In this document: positions 9,301-17,532 of the stretch, one piece after another
Position numbering within the stretch: the stretch's first letter is position 1
How the letters are laid out: every line of letters starts with the position of its first letter
Assembly (NCBI RefSeq): GCF_014640635.1
Contig: NZ_BMHI01000004.1
Coordinates: 124,001-188,000 of the forward strand
Reading direction: 5' to 3'
DNA: 64,000 nucleotides
Source: Flexivirga endophytica
GTDB lineage: Bacteria; Actinomycetota; Actinomycetes; Actinomycetales; Dermatophilaceae
Notes under the pieces: generated by a model
Seen by the model: only the letters and a program-made list of their open reading frames with translations
What the model was told of the DNA's origin: nothing
Database searches by the model: none
Translations under genes and position numbers: made by a program

Positions 9301-10642
9301 CAGCAACGGCGACTCCAACAATGCGTTCGCGCGCACGGTGACGATCAGCGTCGACGGCGAGGACGTCGCCTCCGCGAAGCTGCGCAAGGAGGGGACGACC
9401 CGGATCGTCATACCCGAGGTCGACGGGCAGGCCGTCCGCGGCAAGGACGTCCGGATGACCATCGACTCGATCGACGGCACCGAGCGCAACGTGCCGCCGC
9501 GCTTCACCTCCATCGAGACCGGCCGGCACGTGCAGAAGCTGCAGGACCTCGGACCGATCAAGCAGGCCGACGGCACCGATCCGCGGTGCACGACGGTGGC
9601 GACCGTGGACGGCTCGCCGCTGCGGATGCGTCCGACCGGCGATCTGCAGGGTTCGACGACGCAGGGCAGCAAGTGGCTCTCGTGCGGGACGGTCGATCTG
9701 AACGGCGGGACGCACCGGATCGTGCCGGCCGACGGGTTCACCCTGGACAACCTGCACCTGGCGGACACCCAGGACCGCACCGGCAGCGCCGCGAAGGCGC
9801 CGAAGACCTGGCTGTCGAAGAACACCAGCACCGACAAGCAGGTGCACGTCACGACCAAGGGCGCGACCGCGGTCGTGCTGGGTCAGAGCATCGCGGACGG
9901 CTGGCACGCCACCGCGAACGGTAAGGACCTGGGCTCCCCGCAGACGCTCGACGGTTACTCGTCCGGATGGATCCTGCCGAAGGCTGGCAAATACACCGTC
10001 GACATCACCTACTCGCCGCAGTTGCGTTCCAACATCGCGCTGGGCGTCAGCGTCGTCGTCATCCTGCTGGCCGTGGCGCTCGCGGTGTTCCCGTTCTTCG
10101 GCAGGCTGGGCGCGGCTGCGAAGAAGAAGCGTGGTGCGGATGGTGAGGCCGACGAGGATGACACCGAGGACCTGGACCTCTTCCATCGGAGGCTTGCGGA
10201 GATCCTTCCGGCCGAGGGCGACGAGCCCTCTGCCGAGCGGGAGGCGGAGCTCCCGTCCGGCCGAGGGCTGGCCGAGCACGCACCACGCCTCACCACCCGG
10301 ATCGCACCGATGCGTATGTCGCGGGTGGCGCTCGAGGTCGGGCTGGTGCTGATGGCGGGCTTCTTCGTCGGTTGGGCGGGTCTGGTTGCCGGCGCAGCCG
10401 TCGTCGCGGTGCTGCGCTGGCGCCGTTCGATCCCGGCGTGGTGGCTGCAGGTGGCCGGCGCCGCGCTGCTGCTGATCGCGATGGGCGTTTATCTGCTGGC
10501 CCTGGGGGACATTCGAGGCACACTGAGCGCCGACGGGGTCGCCCGCAGCATGTGGCCGCACTGGCTCGCAGGTGCCGGTCTGGTCGTCGGGCTGGCCGGA
10601 GCGCTGCGGGATGCCGGACGTGACGAGGATGAGGGCAACTGA
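6347..10642 (+). CDS. AftD-like alpha-(1->3)-arabinofuranosyltransferase domain protein (GT-C, DUF3367)
   Basis: About 1431 aa. The N-terminal half has about 11-13 membrane spans typical of GT-C glycosyltransferases, with an acidic start of the first loop (FYTDIKPEVY, where GT-C enzymes keep catalytic Asp/Glu). The middle is a long extracytoplasmic part with repeated carbohydrate-binding-like beta modules (for example DGDPSTAWLFGDFG near residue 730 and DEDTSTGWQPGG near 945, discoidin-type). Two or three C-terminal spans follow, one after a charged loop rich in Glu/Asp. Length and order match mycobacterial AftD (about 1400 aa), which adds arabinofuranose to cell-wall polymers using a polyprenyl-phosphate donor. 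GTG 6347 was chosen because GGGAG precedes it by about 9 nt. It heads an operon of overlapping genes to 14281. The sugar transferred here is unknown. Confidence 0.8.
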   Translation: MRRLMTGYRLTVLGLTLLLALIVALNGFGHFYTDIKPEVYLAPGRMIGQYLSAWTDTPYLGSPNFNVGLVPVLLVTGALRGIGLSPEWTFKVLHFALWLATAWGTARLTRRIVPKAGQWAGLAAGVLILANPYTIQAGSTLAIALPMALLPWSLLAFINALWNPGRRWFSPQGWLWPAVFGLVFFAMSGMNVAIVPIFQLLALLPILYVARHAWRLRWSVVLGALGKCAAFAVGVSIYWLIPGFGAVATGNQIVDESESLTGIAKVASFPEVLRGMGLWSLYGQDNHGAWVPQDAVFLTSSVVMVLTMLWPALALLAMRWLHGAARIIVAGTVAISAVLMVGMFPAAGHPASPFGVAFHWFVDLPGMAAFRTSNKVGALLALSFAIALGAAAAKVVPKIMRRDGLAPIAAVAVAMLLLSWTLPALTNRLYTSPMDVPAYWKHAASAIDKGDPDSAVLFLPGQTRPAYRWTVDRPDDVANSLFSRRVILPETSPNASPPGGNFLASLDSTLENGVVPAGTLSTYARYLGADTVLMRHDINWEDAGGVRPGLVSALAAQDKGLHGVANYGYPGEYVGSTTADSSADEQQLPPLQQYSVKGAGNSVRVEPTDNSVVVAGDGWAVPSMVDAGLLKGNPSFRYAQDLSTRQLAGSLGGDHTLVLTDTNARRDAIPNRLSNNQGPLLAADQSLGVTRTLGDDPKDQTVLQRSGARVTATSQGGAFFDLPYAVPENAADGDPSTAWLFGDFGRATANRLTITEPKTTSVGTLRIAQAQIGGVRLDKVTVRAGGKTVTRKLPTSGYADFPMGNVSAKQITITIDSTRGKGYNLVGIRDIQGLDTPAIRSARTPLTFTTAYQKLSAAQRAKFDRTPLDVVLTREQGTAESGDDSERGLRRVISLPDGRSFDATAAVRVDGSFETVYDRTAGISDKVTATSSGFYFGLAGARASMAADEDTSTGWQPGGKLRGAWWQLSGPERAIRSVSVTQEAGSNGDSNNAFARTVTISVDGEDVASAKLRKEGTTRIVIPEVDGQAVRGKDVRMTIDSIDGTERNVPPRFTSIETGRHVQKLQDLGPIKQADGTDPRCTTVATVDGSPLRMRPTGDLQGSTTQGSKWLSCGTVDLNGGTHRIVPADGFTLDNLHLADTQDRTGSAAKAPKTWLSKNTSTDKQVHVTTKGATAVVLGQSIADGWHATANGKDLGSPQTLDGYSSGWILPKAGKYTVDITYSPQLRSNIALGVSVVVILLAVALAVFPFFGRLGAAAKKKRGADGEADEDDTEDLDLFHRRLAEILPAEGDEPSAEREAELPSGRGLAEHAPRLTTRIAPMRMSRVALEVGLVLMAGFFVGWAGLVAGAAVVAVLRWRRSIPAWWLQVAGAALLLIAMGVYLLALGDIRGTLSADGVARSMWPHWLAGAGLVVGLAGALRDAGRDEDEGN

Positions 10643-11478
10643 TGAATGAGCACGCTCTGGTCTCGGTCGTCGTGCCGACCCGCAACAACGCACGCACCAT
10701 CCGCGCGTGCCTGCAGTCGGTGCGCGACCAGACCTATCCGCGCGTCGAGCTGATCGTGGTCGACAATCACAGCACCGACGAAACCCTCGCCGTCGCAGCC
10801 GAACTCGCGGACGTCGCGGTGACCGGTGGCCCCGAACGCTCGGCGCAACGCAACCTCGGCATCAGCAAGGCCGAGGGGGTGTGGGTGCTGTGGCTGGACA
10901 GCGACATGGTGCTCCCGCCGCGCAGCATCGAGCTCGCCGTGCGCACCGCGCAGCAGAGCGGTGCGACCGGCGTCGCGCTGCCCGAGCGGACCATCGGGGA
11001 CGGCTTCTGGACGGCCTGTCGTGCGCTGGAGCGGGAGTGCTATCTCAACCAGCCGTGGCTGCACAACCCGCGCCTCGTGCAACGCGACTATCTGCTCGGT
11101 GAGGGCGGTTTCCACCTGGCGATGTCCGGCCCCGAGGACGCCGACCTGCGACTGCGGATGCGTGCCGAGGGCAGGCGCATCGAACTCGCGCCGATCGTGG
11201 TCGATCACGACGAAGGGCGGCTGACCGTCGCGGACGTGCTGCGCAAGCGCTACTACTACGGCCGCAGCATCCCGGAGTTCGCCGGCCGGCATCAGGGCGC
11301 CGTCGGTGCGCAGGGCCGTGCCGTGCTCACCTCGTATGCCGTCAACTGGCGCCTGCTCGCCCGCGACCCGGGACACGCGGCCGGCATGGTCGCGCTGCGC
11401 AGTCTGGAAGCCGTCGGGTATGCCGCGGGCGCGCGCCGAGGCAAGCGGGACCGAGCCCGGTCCGGGGCGACACCGTGA
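10642..11478 (+). CDS. Family 2 glycosyltransferase (GT-A)
   Basis: 278-aa cytoplasmic glycosyltransferase. The N-terminus VSVVVPTRNNARTI is the nucleotide-binding start of GT2 enzymes, VDNHSTDET follows at about residue 38, and the DxD metal motif is present as DSD (about residues 86-88, in WLDSDMVLP). A C-terminal VDHDEGRLTVADVL fits the GT2 acceptor region. The ATG at 10642 overlaps the stop of the AftD-like gene (ATGA), indicating translational coupling. It most likely makes a lipid-linked sugar or extends the glycan used by its membrane neighbours. Confidence 0.85.
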   Translation: MNEHALVSVVVPTRNNARTIRACLQSVRDQTYPRVELIVVDNHSTDETLAVAAELADVAVTGGPERSAQRNLGISKAEGVWVLWLDSDMVLPPRSIELAVRTAQQSGATGVALPERTIGDGFWTACRALERECYLNQPWLHNPRLVQRDYLLGEGGFHLAMSGPEDADLRLRMRAEGRRIELAPIVVDHDEGRLTVADVLRKRYYYGRSIPEFAGRHQGAVGAQGRAVLTSYAVNWRLLARDPGHAAGMVALRSLEAVGYAAGARRGKRDRARSGATP

Positions 11479-12554
11479 GTCGAAGACTTCTGTGGGTGTC
11501 GTTGCCGGACCAGCGGACGCGGCGCGAGCTCTACTGGATGAGTCGGATGCCGGACACCGACGTGACCGCACTGGCGGCACAGGAGCCGTATGGCGATCTG
11601 ACCTGGGTGCCGAGCACCTACCGGCGGCCGGTCAAACGTTTCGTCGAGGCCGGTGCCCTTGCCTGGGTGCGTGACTTGGAGCGGCAGGAGCCGGCGGCAT
11701 ACGACTGGGTGGCGACACTCGAGTTGTGCTCGCTGGTGACCGGCCAGGCGAGCAAGTGGCGGCGCGACAGCAGGGTGCGGCAGGTGGTCGTCACCTGGGA
11801 GAACCTCCCGCACCAGCCGCTCTACAAGGTGCCGCCCTACAAGCAGGCGCTGGGCTCGGCACGTGACGCGGATTTGTTCCTGTGCATGATCGACGCCGCG
11901 CGGGACCACTTGATCGACAACGGTTTTCCCGATCACCGCATTCGAGTGGTCAAACCGGGCGTCGACACGGCCGTCTTCACTCCGGCGGCCGAACCTACGC
12001 ACGAACCGGTCGTCGTGTTCTGCTCACCGCTGGCCCCCAACAAGGGGATCGACCGGGTGCTCGACGCGATGCGGATCGTCCGCCGGCAGGTGCCCGAGGC
12101 GCGACTCGTGGTGGCCGGCAACGGCCCGCTGCGTGGCCTGGTCGAGCGGGCGGCGGCCGACCCTCGCACCGGTGTGCACCTGGCCGGACAACTCGACGCG
12201 CACGGCGTCGCGGACCTGCTCGCGAACGCCGCCGTGTTCTGCACCGCGCCCCGCCCGAACTGGAAGTGGACCGAGCAGTTCGGTCTCGCTTACCTGGAGG
12301 CGCAGGCCTGCGGCATACCCGTGGTGACCACGCGGTGCGGCACCAACGACGAGGCCGTACAACCTCCCAACACCCTGGTCGACGACGACGTGGAGGCGAT
12401 CGCCGCAGCTCTGGTGACGCACCTGACCGACCGTGACCGACGGGCCCGGGTGGGGGCCGCGAACCGTGCGCGGATGATCGCCGACCACGACCTGGCCACC
12501 CAATGTGCCCGCATGGGAGCGGCATTCGCCGACATCGAGGCGCAAGGCCGCTGA
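11475..12554 (+). CDS. Family 4 glycosyltransferase (GT-B)
   Basis: 359-aa retaining glycosyltransferase of GT-B fold. The C-terminal domain carries VVFCSPLAPNKGIDRVLDA (about residue 178), VVAGNGPLRG (about 213) and the E-x7-E-like motif in EQFGLAYLEAQACG (about 265-279), which binds the nucleotide-sugar. A GTG at 11475 overlaps the end of the GT2 gene, so it belongs to the same operon. The N-terminal acceptor domain (VSLPDQRTRRELYW) is not diagnostic. Its place between the GT2 and the GT-C membrane protein implies consecutive sugar additions on one acceptor. Confidence 0.85.
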   Translation: MSRRLLWVSLPDQRTRRELYWMSRMPDTDVTALAAQEPYGDLTWVPSTYRRPVKRFVEAGALAWVRDLERQEPAAYDWVATLELCSLVTGQASKWRRDSRVRQVVVTWENLPHQPLYKVPPYKQALGSARDADLFLCMIDAARDHLIDNGFPDHRIRVVKPGVDTAVFTPAAEPTHEPVVVFCSPLAPNKGIDRVLDAMRIVRRQVPEARLVVAGNGPLRGLVERAAADPRTGVHLAGQLDAHGVADLLANAAVFCTAPRPNWKWTEQFGLAYLEAQACGIPVVTTRCGTNDEAVQPPNTLVDDDVEAIAAALVTHLTDRDRRARVGAANRARMIADHDLATQCARMGAAFADIEAQGR

Positions 12555-14281
12555 TGCTGGGGCGACGTGGCACGGGGGCACTCGTCGGCCTGGTCTGTGG
12601 CCTCATCGCGCTCGGCCCCTCTCTCGCGCCGGGTTACCTGCTGCACTACGACCTCGTCTTCGTGCCTCGGTTGGCACTCAGCGACCGGACGATGGGAGTC
12701 GACGGGTCGGTGCCCCGTGCGGTGCCGAACGATTTCGTCGTGGCGTTGCTGTCCCATGTCGCACCGGGTTGGGTCGTCGAGAAGGCCTTGCTGCTGGCGG
12801 TTTTCGTCCTGGTCGGCGCCGGGGTGGGGGCGCTGGCCCGGAGTCGGACCGGTGCGGCCGCGGCGGCCCTGGTCGCCGCCTGGAACCCGTATGTCGCCGA
12901 ACGCCTCGCGATCGGCCACTGGGGTTACCTGCTGGGTTACGCGTGCCTGCCCTTCCTGGTCGCCGCTGCTGCGGCCGTGCGGACGGGGGACCAGCACCGG
13001 CGGACCCGGCTCGGCGTGTGGCTACTGGTGAGTGCCGCGACCGGCTCGACAGGGGCGGTGCTGGGTCTGATCGCGGTGCTGGCCGTGCTCGTGATGCCGT
13101 CGGAGGAGCGCGTGTCGCCCGGGCGTCGGATCGGCGAATTGGGTTGGGCCGTGGGCGTCTTCGTGCTCGCCAACGCGACGTGGTGGTTCGCCTACCTGTT
13201 CCTGGCGCCGTCCCAATCGACGTCCGAGACCGGTGTCGAGGCGTTCATGTCGCGGGCCGACACCCCATGGGGTGTCATCGGCTCACTGCTGACCGGCGGC
13301 GGGATCTGGAACGAAGGAGTCTGGTTCTCCGAGCGGGATTCGCTGGTGGTGTCCGGTCTGGCGGTGCTGGTCGTGCTGGTGACGCTCGCGTTCGCCGTGC
13401 GTGATCGGGTATGGCGCCTCGGGCCTGCGTTGTCCGGGTTGTCCGGGGCGGGAGCCGTCGGTCTCGTGCTCGCCGCGGCCAGTGCGGTGCCCGGGGGCCG
13501 GCAGCTGATGACGACAGTGATCACCGACCTGCCCGGTGGTGGTCTGCTGCGGGACGCGCAGAAGTTCCTCGGGCTCTGGGTCGTGCTCGTCGCGGTGCTG
13601 GCCGGGCGCCTGGTGGAGCGGGTGCGAGCGGCCGGAATGGCTGCCGGCGCCGAGCGCGCTGCTGCTCTCGCGATCGCCGCAGTCGTCGCGTCCTGGCCGG
13701 TGGTGACGCTGACCGGGCTGGCCTGGGGCGCCGGGGGCGAGTGGCGGGCGGTCGACTACCCCGCGTCATACAGCCGGATGGCGGACCGGGTGGACGCCTT
13801 GCCGTCCGGTGCGGTCGCGGTCCTGCCCTGGGCGCCGTACCGGCAGTACGCCTTCGATCACGATGTGGTGTTGCTCGACCCGTGGCAGCGCTTGCTCGAC
13901 CGCGACGTGCTGGTCGACGACAGCCTTCCGCTGGTCGGCGGCACGGTGGTGCCGGGGGAGAGCCCCGATGCAGCCCGGATCGGTGCCGCGGTCACGGCGA
14001 AGTCCGGCCTCGCGTCCGCCATGCGAGACGTGGGTGTCCGGTATGTGCTCGTGCAGACCGACCAGCCCGCCGCGGGCGGCATACCGCAATTGGCGGCGAA
14101 GCGACCGCTCGCGACCGACGGGACGCTGCGCCTCTACAACCTGGACGGTGCGGTCGAGCGTCCCGACGACACCACCGGGCCGGCGCGCTACACCGGTTGG
14201 GCACTGGCCGGACTCGCCGTCATCGGGGTTGCCGGAAACTTCCTCGTTGATAAGCTGCGCGCCAAGCACAATGGCTACTGA
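12554..14281 (+). CDS. Polytopic membrane protein, GT-C glycosyltransferase-like
   Basis: 575-aa protein with about 11-12 hydrophobic segments and a C-terminal extracytoplasmic portion (residues about 415-545) before a last span. The stretch AAWNPYVAERLAIGHWGYL parallels NPYTIQAGSTLAIALPMALL of the large AftD-like protein upstream, so it is probably a shorter relative of the same fold lacking the carbohydrate-binding modules. The first loop is acidic-poor but contains HYDLVFVPR, which could supply the catalytic Asp. Start ATG 12554 overlaps the previous stop. It ends 47 bp before the DUF2613-like gene. A transferase role is inferred from fold and operon, not from a diagnostic motif. Confidence 0.65.
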   Translation: MLGRRGTGALVGLVCGLIALGPSLAPGYLLHYDLVFVPRLALSDRTMGVDGSVPRAVPNDFVVALLSHVAPGWVVEKALLLAVFVLVGAGVGALARSRTGAAAAALVAAWNPYVAERLAIGHWGYLLGYACLPFLVAAAAAVRTGDQHRRTRLGVWLLVSAATGSTGAVLGLIAVLAVLVMPSEERVSPGRRIGELGWAVGVFVLANATWWFAYLFLAPSQSTSETGVEAFMSRADTPWGVIGSLLTGGGIWNEGVWFSERDSLVVSGLAVLVVLVTLAFAVRDRVWRLGPALSGLSGAGAVGLVLAAASAVPGGRQLMTTVITDLPGGGLLRDAQKFLGLWVVLVAVLAGRLVERVRAAGMAAGAERAAALAIAAVVASWPVVTLTGLAWGAGGEWRAVDYPASYSRMADRVDALPSGAVAVLPWAPYRQYAFDHDVVLLDPWQRLLDRDVLVDDSLPLVGGTVVPGESPDAARIGAAVTAKSGLASAMRDVGVRYVLVQTDQPAAGGIPQLAAKRPLATDGTLRLYNLDGAVERPDDTTGPARYTGWALAGLAVIGVAGNFLVDKLRAKHNGY

Positions 14282-14328
14282 CTCTCCGGTAACATGGAGA
14301 CAACCCGCGTCGAACCGAGAGGGAAGCA

Positions 14329-14481
14329 ATGGGCTCCTCCAACATGAAGTTGCTCTACAACATCGGCGGAGCTGTCGCCGGTGTCGTGCTGGCCACCGTG
14401 GCGATCTTCGGCCTGATCGCTCAACAGGGTTCGGTCACGCAGCCGCAGAAGTTCTCCTCGACGATCAACTACAACCAGTAG
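14329..14481 (+). CDS. DUF2613-like small membrane protein
   Basis: 50-aa protein starting MGSSNMKLLYNIGGAVAGVV, with one hydrophobic helix (about residues 9-31) followed by a short polar tail ending in STINYNQ. It has a strong ribosome-binding site (GAGAGGGAAG) and an own terminator. In mycobacteria a similar-sized single-span protein (Rv0236A, DUF2613) lies beside aftD (Rv0236c). The same pairing here, next to GT-C genes, supports the family call. From this context it may be an accessory subunit or stabiliser of an AftD-type enzyme; that is inference. Confidence 0.7.
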   Translation: MGSSNMKLLYNIGGAVAGVVLATVAIFGLIAQQGSVTQPQKFSSTINYNQ

Positions 14482-14533
14482 GTCGTCGATAGGTCCGTCC
14501 GCAGGACGGCCAGCAAAGTCAACAGCAACGTCG

Positions 14534-14567
14534 AAGGCGGTCATCCTCGCTCGAGGGTGACCGCCTT
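14534..14567. terminator. Intrinsic terminator between convergent genes
   Basis: A 16-bp stem with one mismatch (AAGGCGGTCATCCTCG pairs with CGAGGGTGACCGCCTT) and almost no loop lies between the DUF2613-like gene (ends 14481) and the convergent GT4 gene (ends 14603). It can serve both directions, with a short T run on the plus strand. Confidence 0.8.
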
Positions 14568-14602
14568 TCGCGTGCGTGTCTGGGGGTTGCGGGACTCCTG
14601 GC

Positions 14603-15862
14603 TCAGAAGTTCGCGGCGACGGGTGCTTCGGCGTCGTCGGTGGTCGCGCCGCGTCGGGACGCCAGGATCTCGTGCACCGACCGGAGCCGGGGCGCGCGGG
14701 CCGTCGGCTGCTCCGGGCGGACGGCACGGCCCAGCACCGACTGCAGCGTCAGCTCCAGCGCCTTGCCACTGCTTGCCCAGTCGAAGCTCAGCGCGTGTTC
14801 GCGAGCCGCGCGACCGAACGCGGTCCGCAGGTCGTCGTCGCGCAGCAGGACGTCGACCTGCTCGCGCATCTCCTCGGGCGTGTGAGCCAGCAGGCCGGTC
14901 TCGCCGTGCAGCACCGACTCGGTCGGGCCGCCGGCATGGGCGAACGCCAGCGCCGGTGTCTCGTGCAGTCCCGCCTCGACGATCGTCAGCCCCCAGCCCT
15001 CCTTGTGCGAAGGCATCAGCATCAGCCAGGAGCGGCCGAGCAGCCTGTGCTTGGTCGCGTCGTCGACAAAACCGTGGAAGTCGACCCGGTCCAGCACGCC
15101 GCGCGCGGTCGCGTGCCGCACGAGTTCTTCATGCCAGTAACCGGCGCCGATGATGTCCAGCCGAAGCTGCGGGTGCTCGTCCTGCAGGTCAGCGAGGATG
15201 TCGATCGCCGTCTCGACCTGCTTGTGCGGAACCAACCGGCCGAGCACGGTCATCACCGGGTGGGGGCTGTGCGGATGCATCGTGCCGTGCTCCAGCTGGG
15301 CAGGGCGGTCGTTGCCGGAGTAGACGATGTCGATGCGCTCACGATCGATGCCGAGCTCCACCAGGTCGTCGCGACTGGCCTGGGACACCGTCACGTAGCG
15401 GCAGTTGCGGTAGACCTTCGGCGCGACCTTGGACTCCAGGAACCAGCCGAACCGCGCCAGTTTCGGACCGAAGATCACATGCCACTGGTCGCGGTGCACG
15501 TGGTGCGTGACGTTGACGACCGGCAGGCGGGCAAGCAGCGGCGCCCAGAACGGCACGCCGTTCTGGACATCGATGACGATGTCGAAGTCCTGGCGGTGGC
15601 GGGCGGCATACAGCAACCCGGCCGCATAACAGGTGAATCGTCCGCCCCTGCGGACCACGCCGACCGCGCCGTGCTGGTCCCTGGGCTGCGCGCCGGGGAA
15701 GCGGCTGGTGACGATGGTGACCTGGTGGCCCAGCTCGGTCAGCACCTCGGCGGTGCGCTCGGTGAAGGTCTCGGCGCCGCCGGCTTCCGGGTTGTCCCGG
15801 TCCCGCCACGAGAGATAGAGCACCCGCAAAGGTGGTCCTGCCTCGTCGGAACGAGAGCGCAC
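14603..15862 (-). CDS. Family 4 glycosyltransferase (GT-B)
   Basis: 419-aa GT-B glycosyltransferase. The N-terminal RVLYLSWRDRDNPEAGGAE contains the Gly-Gly-Ala-Glu loop of GT4 enzymes. The C-terminal donor domain has VLGRLVPHKQVETAID, IIGAGYWHEELV and the E-x7-E motif EGWGLTIVEAG followed by a Gly-Gly-Pro loop. The GTG at 15862 is preceded by GGAGG at short spacing; a start closer to RVLYLSW is possible. The gene is divergent from the methyltransferase gene at 15959, with a 96-bp shared control region. A GT4 gene of this type next to a methyltransferase and an AftD gene resembles the mycobacterial Rv0224c-Rv0228 region, recalled from general knowledge. Confidence 0.85.
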   Translation of the reverse strand: MRSRSDEAGPPLRVLYLSWRDRDNPEAGGAETFTERTAEVLTELGHQVTIVTSRFPGAQPRDQHGAVGVVRRGGRFTCYAAGLLYAARHRQDFDIVIDVQNGVPFWAPLLARLPVVNVTHHVHRDQWHVIFGPKLARFGWFLESKVAPKVYRNCRYVTVSQASRDDLVELGIDRERIDIVYSGNDRPAQLEHGTMHPHSPHPVMTVLGRLVPHKQVETAIDILADLQDEHPQLRLDIIGAGYWHEELVRHATARGVLDRVDFHGFVDDATKHRLLGRSWLMLMPSHKEGWGLTIVEAGLHETPALAFAHAGGPTESVLHGETGLLAHTPEEMREQVDVLLRDDDLRTAFGRAAREHALSFDWASSGKALELTLQSVLGRAVRPEQPTARAPRLRSVHEILASRRGATTDDAEAPVAANF

Positions 15863-15958
15863 GTGGCCTCCAGTCGGTGTGTGTGGCGCCGGACACATGC
15901 GAACCGGCACCGGTAGAGTAGCGCCGAATGCTACCCGTTGGTAACTGGAGGTTCGTGC

Positions 15959-16825
15959 GTGTCCGACGAGGTGGCCCATCGAATGTGTGAAATCTGCGGA
16001 AATCGCACGGCGCGACTGCCGCTGCGTGGCGGCGGCTCGCTCACGCAGTGCCTCGACTGCGGGCACCTGACCCGGGATCTGGCCGCCGCGCCCGCCGCGC
16101 ATCGCGATCATGCGTATGGCGGAGAGCCGACCCTGGACGTCTGGCGGCTCGCCCTGACCCATCGTCTGCTGACGAAGGGCGGCACGCCGCCGCGGTCGGT
16201 CTTCGAGGTCGGATACGGCTCGGGTGCGTTGTTGCGTCGATTCCTGAACGACGGTGCGCGGGCCGCCGGCACCGACCCGGACCAGCTCGAGGTCGACGTC
16301 GACCCGGTCGTCCGCGAGCGCGCCGAGCTGTATGACGTGCCGATCGAGCAACTGGCCGCGACCGTCGACCCGGTCCAACTCGTCTACGGCATTCACGTGC
16401 TGGAACACGTGCTCGATCCGATGCGCACGCTCCGACACTCAGCCGACCTGCTGGCGCCCGGCGGAGTTGTGCAGTTCCTGACCCCGGCCGGGGACAGCGA
16501 CGGCCTGCGCGCCTACGGCGGGGCCTGGTGGATGCTCGAGGACCCGACCCACGTCCGGTTCTTCAGCGCCGAGAGCCTGCGTCGCGCGGCAGCGTCCGTA
16601 GGGTTGGTCGATGTGCGCGTGACTCGACCTGCCCTGGACAGTCTGGTGACCGATGTCGCCAGCCTGGCCCGGCTCACCCGACCGAGGAAGCGACCGCACG
16701 GCGTGCTCGCCCAGCGCTCGGTGCTGGCCGCCGGGCTGGCGTCCGCACCGGTGGTGCTCGCGGCGCGTGCCCTCCGCCCCACACTGCGGCCGACGCTGCA
16801 CCTGACCGCTCGAAGGCCCGGCTGA
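15959..16825 (+). CDS. Class I SAM methyltransferase with N-terminal Cys4 zinc-binding segment
   Basis: 288-aa protein. Residues about 9-35 carry two CxxC pairs (CEIC and CLDC), the zinc-ribbon start seen in sugar C- or O-methyltransferases. A Methyltransf_23-like core follows, with FEVGYGSGALLRRF as motif I (about residue 81) and HVLEHVLDPMRTLRH after it. The GTG at 15959 was chosen because GGAGG lies 7 nt upstream; an in-frame TTG at 15938 would place the ribosome-binding site inside the gene. It overlaps the next methyltransferase gene by one base. The target is probably a nucleotide-sugar or glycan, judged only from the locus. Confidence 0.8.
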   Translation: MSDEVAHRMCEICGNRTARLPLRGGGSLTQCLDCGHLTRDLAAAPAAHRDHAYGGEPTLDVWRLALTHRLLTKGGTPPRSVFEVGYGSGALLRRFLNDGARAAGTDPDQLEVDVDPVVRERAELYDVPIEQLAATVDPVQLVYGIHVLEHVLDPMRTLRHSADLLAPGGVVQFLTPAGDSDGLRAYGGAWWMLEDPTHVRFFSAESLRRAAASVGLVDVRVTRPALDSLVTDVASLARLTRPRKRPHGVLAQRSVLAAGLASAPVVLAARALRPTLRPTLHLTARRPG

Positions 16826-17532
16826 TGGAGCGTGGCATCGGACGGTCCGTCCGCCTCTTCCGCGCTTTCCTCGTCGAGCAGACCGAGCCGGAGGTCTTCT
16901 ACGGCACCCTCGCCCGTGACTCGTGCGAGCTGCTCGCCGAGCTGACCACTCTCGACGGCGCCCGGGTGCTGGACGTCGGGGCCGGACCTGCCGAGTTCGC
17001 ACACGAGTTCCGCGCGGCGGGGGCGACATACGTCCCGATCGACCACGACCCGTCGGTGTCGTCGGTGCGCGACGGCGGCGTCGTCGCGACCGCGGAGGCG
17101 CTGCCTTTCGCCGACGGATCCGTCGACGTGGTCTTCAGCAGCAATCTCTGGGAGCACGTCCGCGCGCCCGAGCATGCGGCCGACGAGATGGTGCGCGTCG
17201 TGCGACCCGGCGGTCTGGTCTTCCTCTCCTACACCAACTGGCTGTCGCCATGGGGTGGCCATGAGACCTCGCCGTGGCACTGGCTCGGCGGAGAGCGCGC
17301 GGTCCGGCGTTACACCCGCAAGCAGGGCCACCCTCCGAAGAACACCGTCGACCGGACCCTCTTCCGGGTCAGCGTGGCGCAGGGCCTGCGGTGGGCCGAG
17401 AACAACCCCGACGTCGAGGTGCTGGCCGCTCGGCCGCGCTACCTGCCGGATGTCGCGCGTCATGTGCTGCGGGTGCCGGGGCTGCGCGAGATCGTCACCT
17501 GGAACCTGTTGCTGATCCTGCGTCGCCGATGA
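16825..17532 (+). CDS. Class I SAM methyltransferase (Methyltransf_11)
   Basis: 235-aa methyltransferase. Motif I is VLDVGAGPAEFAHEF (about residues 48-62), the acidic loop is VPIDHDPS, motif post-I is ALPFADGSVDVVFSSNLWEHV and motif III is VRVVRPGGLVFLS, all in normal order and spacing. The ATG at 16825 overlaps the preceding stop and the gene overlaps the following AftD-like gene by 4 bp, so the three are co-transcribed. A similar protein is encoded beside AftD/GT genes in mycobacteria (Rv0224c type). I infer a role in modifying the polymer or its lipid carrier. Confidence 0.85.
   Translation: MERGIGRSVRLFRAFLVEQTEPEVFYGTLARDSCELLAELTTLDGARVLDVGAGPAEFAHEFRAAGATYVPIDHDPSVSSVRDGGVVATAEALPFADGSVDVVFSSNLWEHVRAPEHAADEMVRVVRPGGLVFLSYTNWLSPWGGHETSPWHWLGGERAVRRYTRKQGHPPKNTVDRTLFRVSVAQGLRWAENNPDVEVLAARPRYLPDVARHVLRVPGLREIVTWNLLLILRRR

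Noticed and set aside
8402-10693. 763-aa open frame on the minus strand opposite the first AftD-like gene
   Set aside because: Composition is Arg/Gly/Val-rich without motifs; the plus strand has membrane spans and carbohydrate-binding modules.
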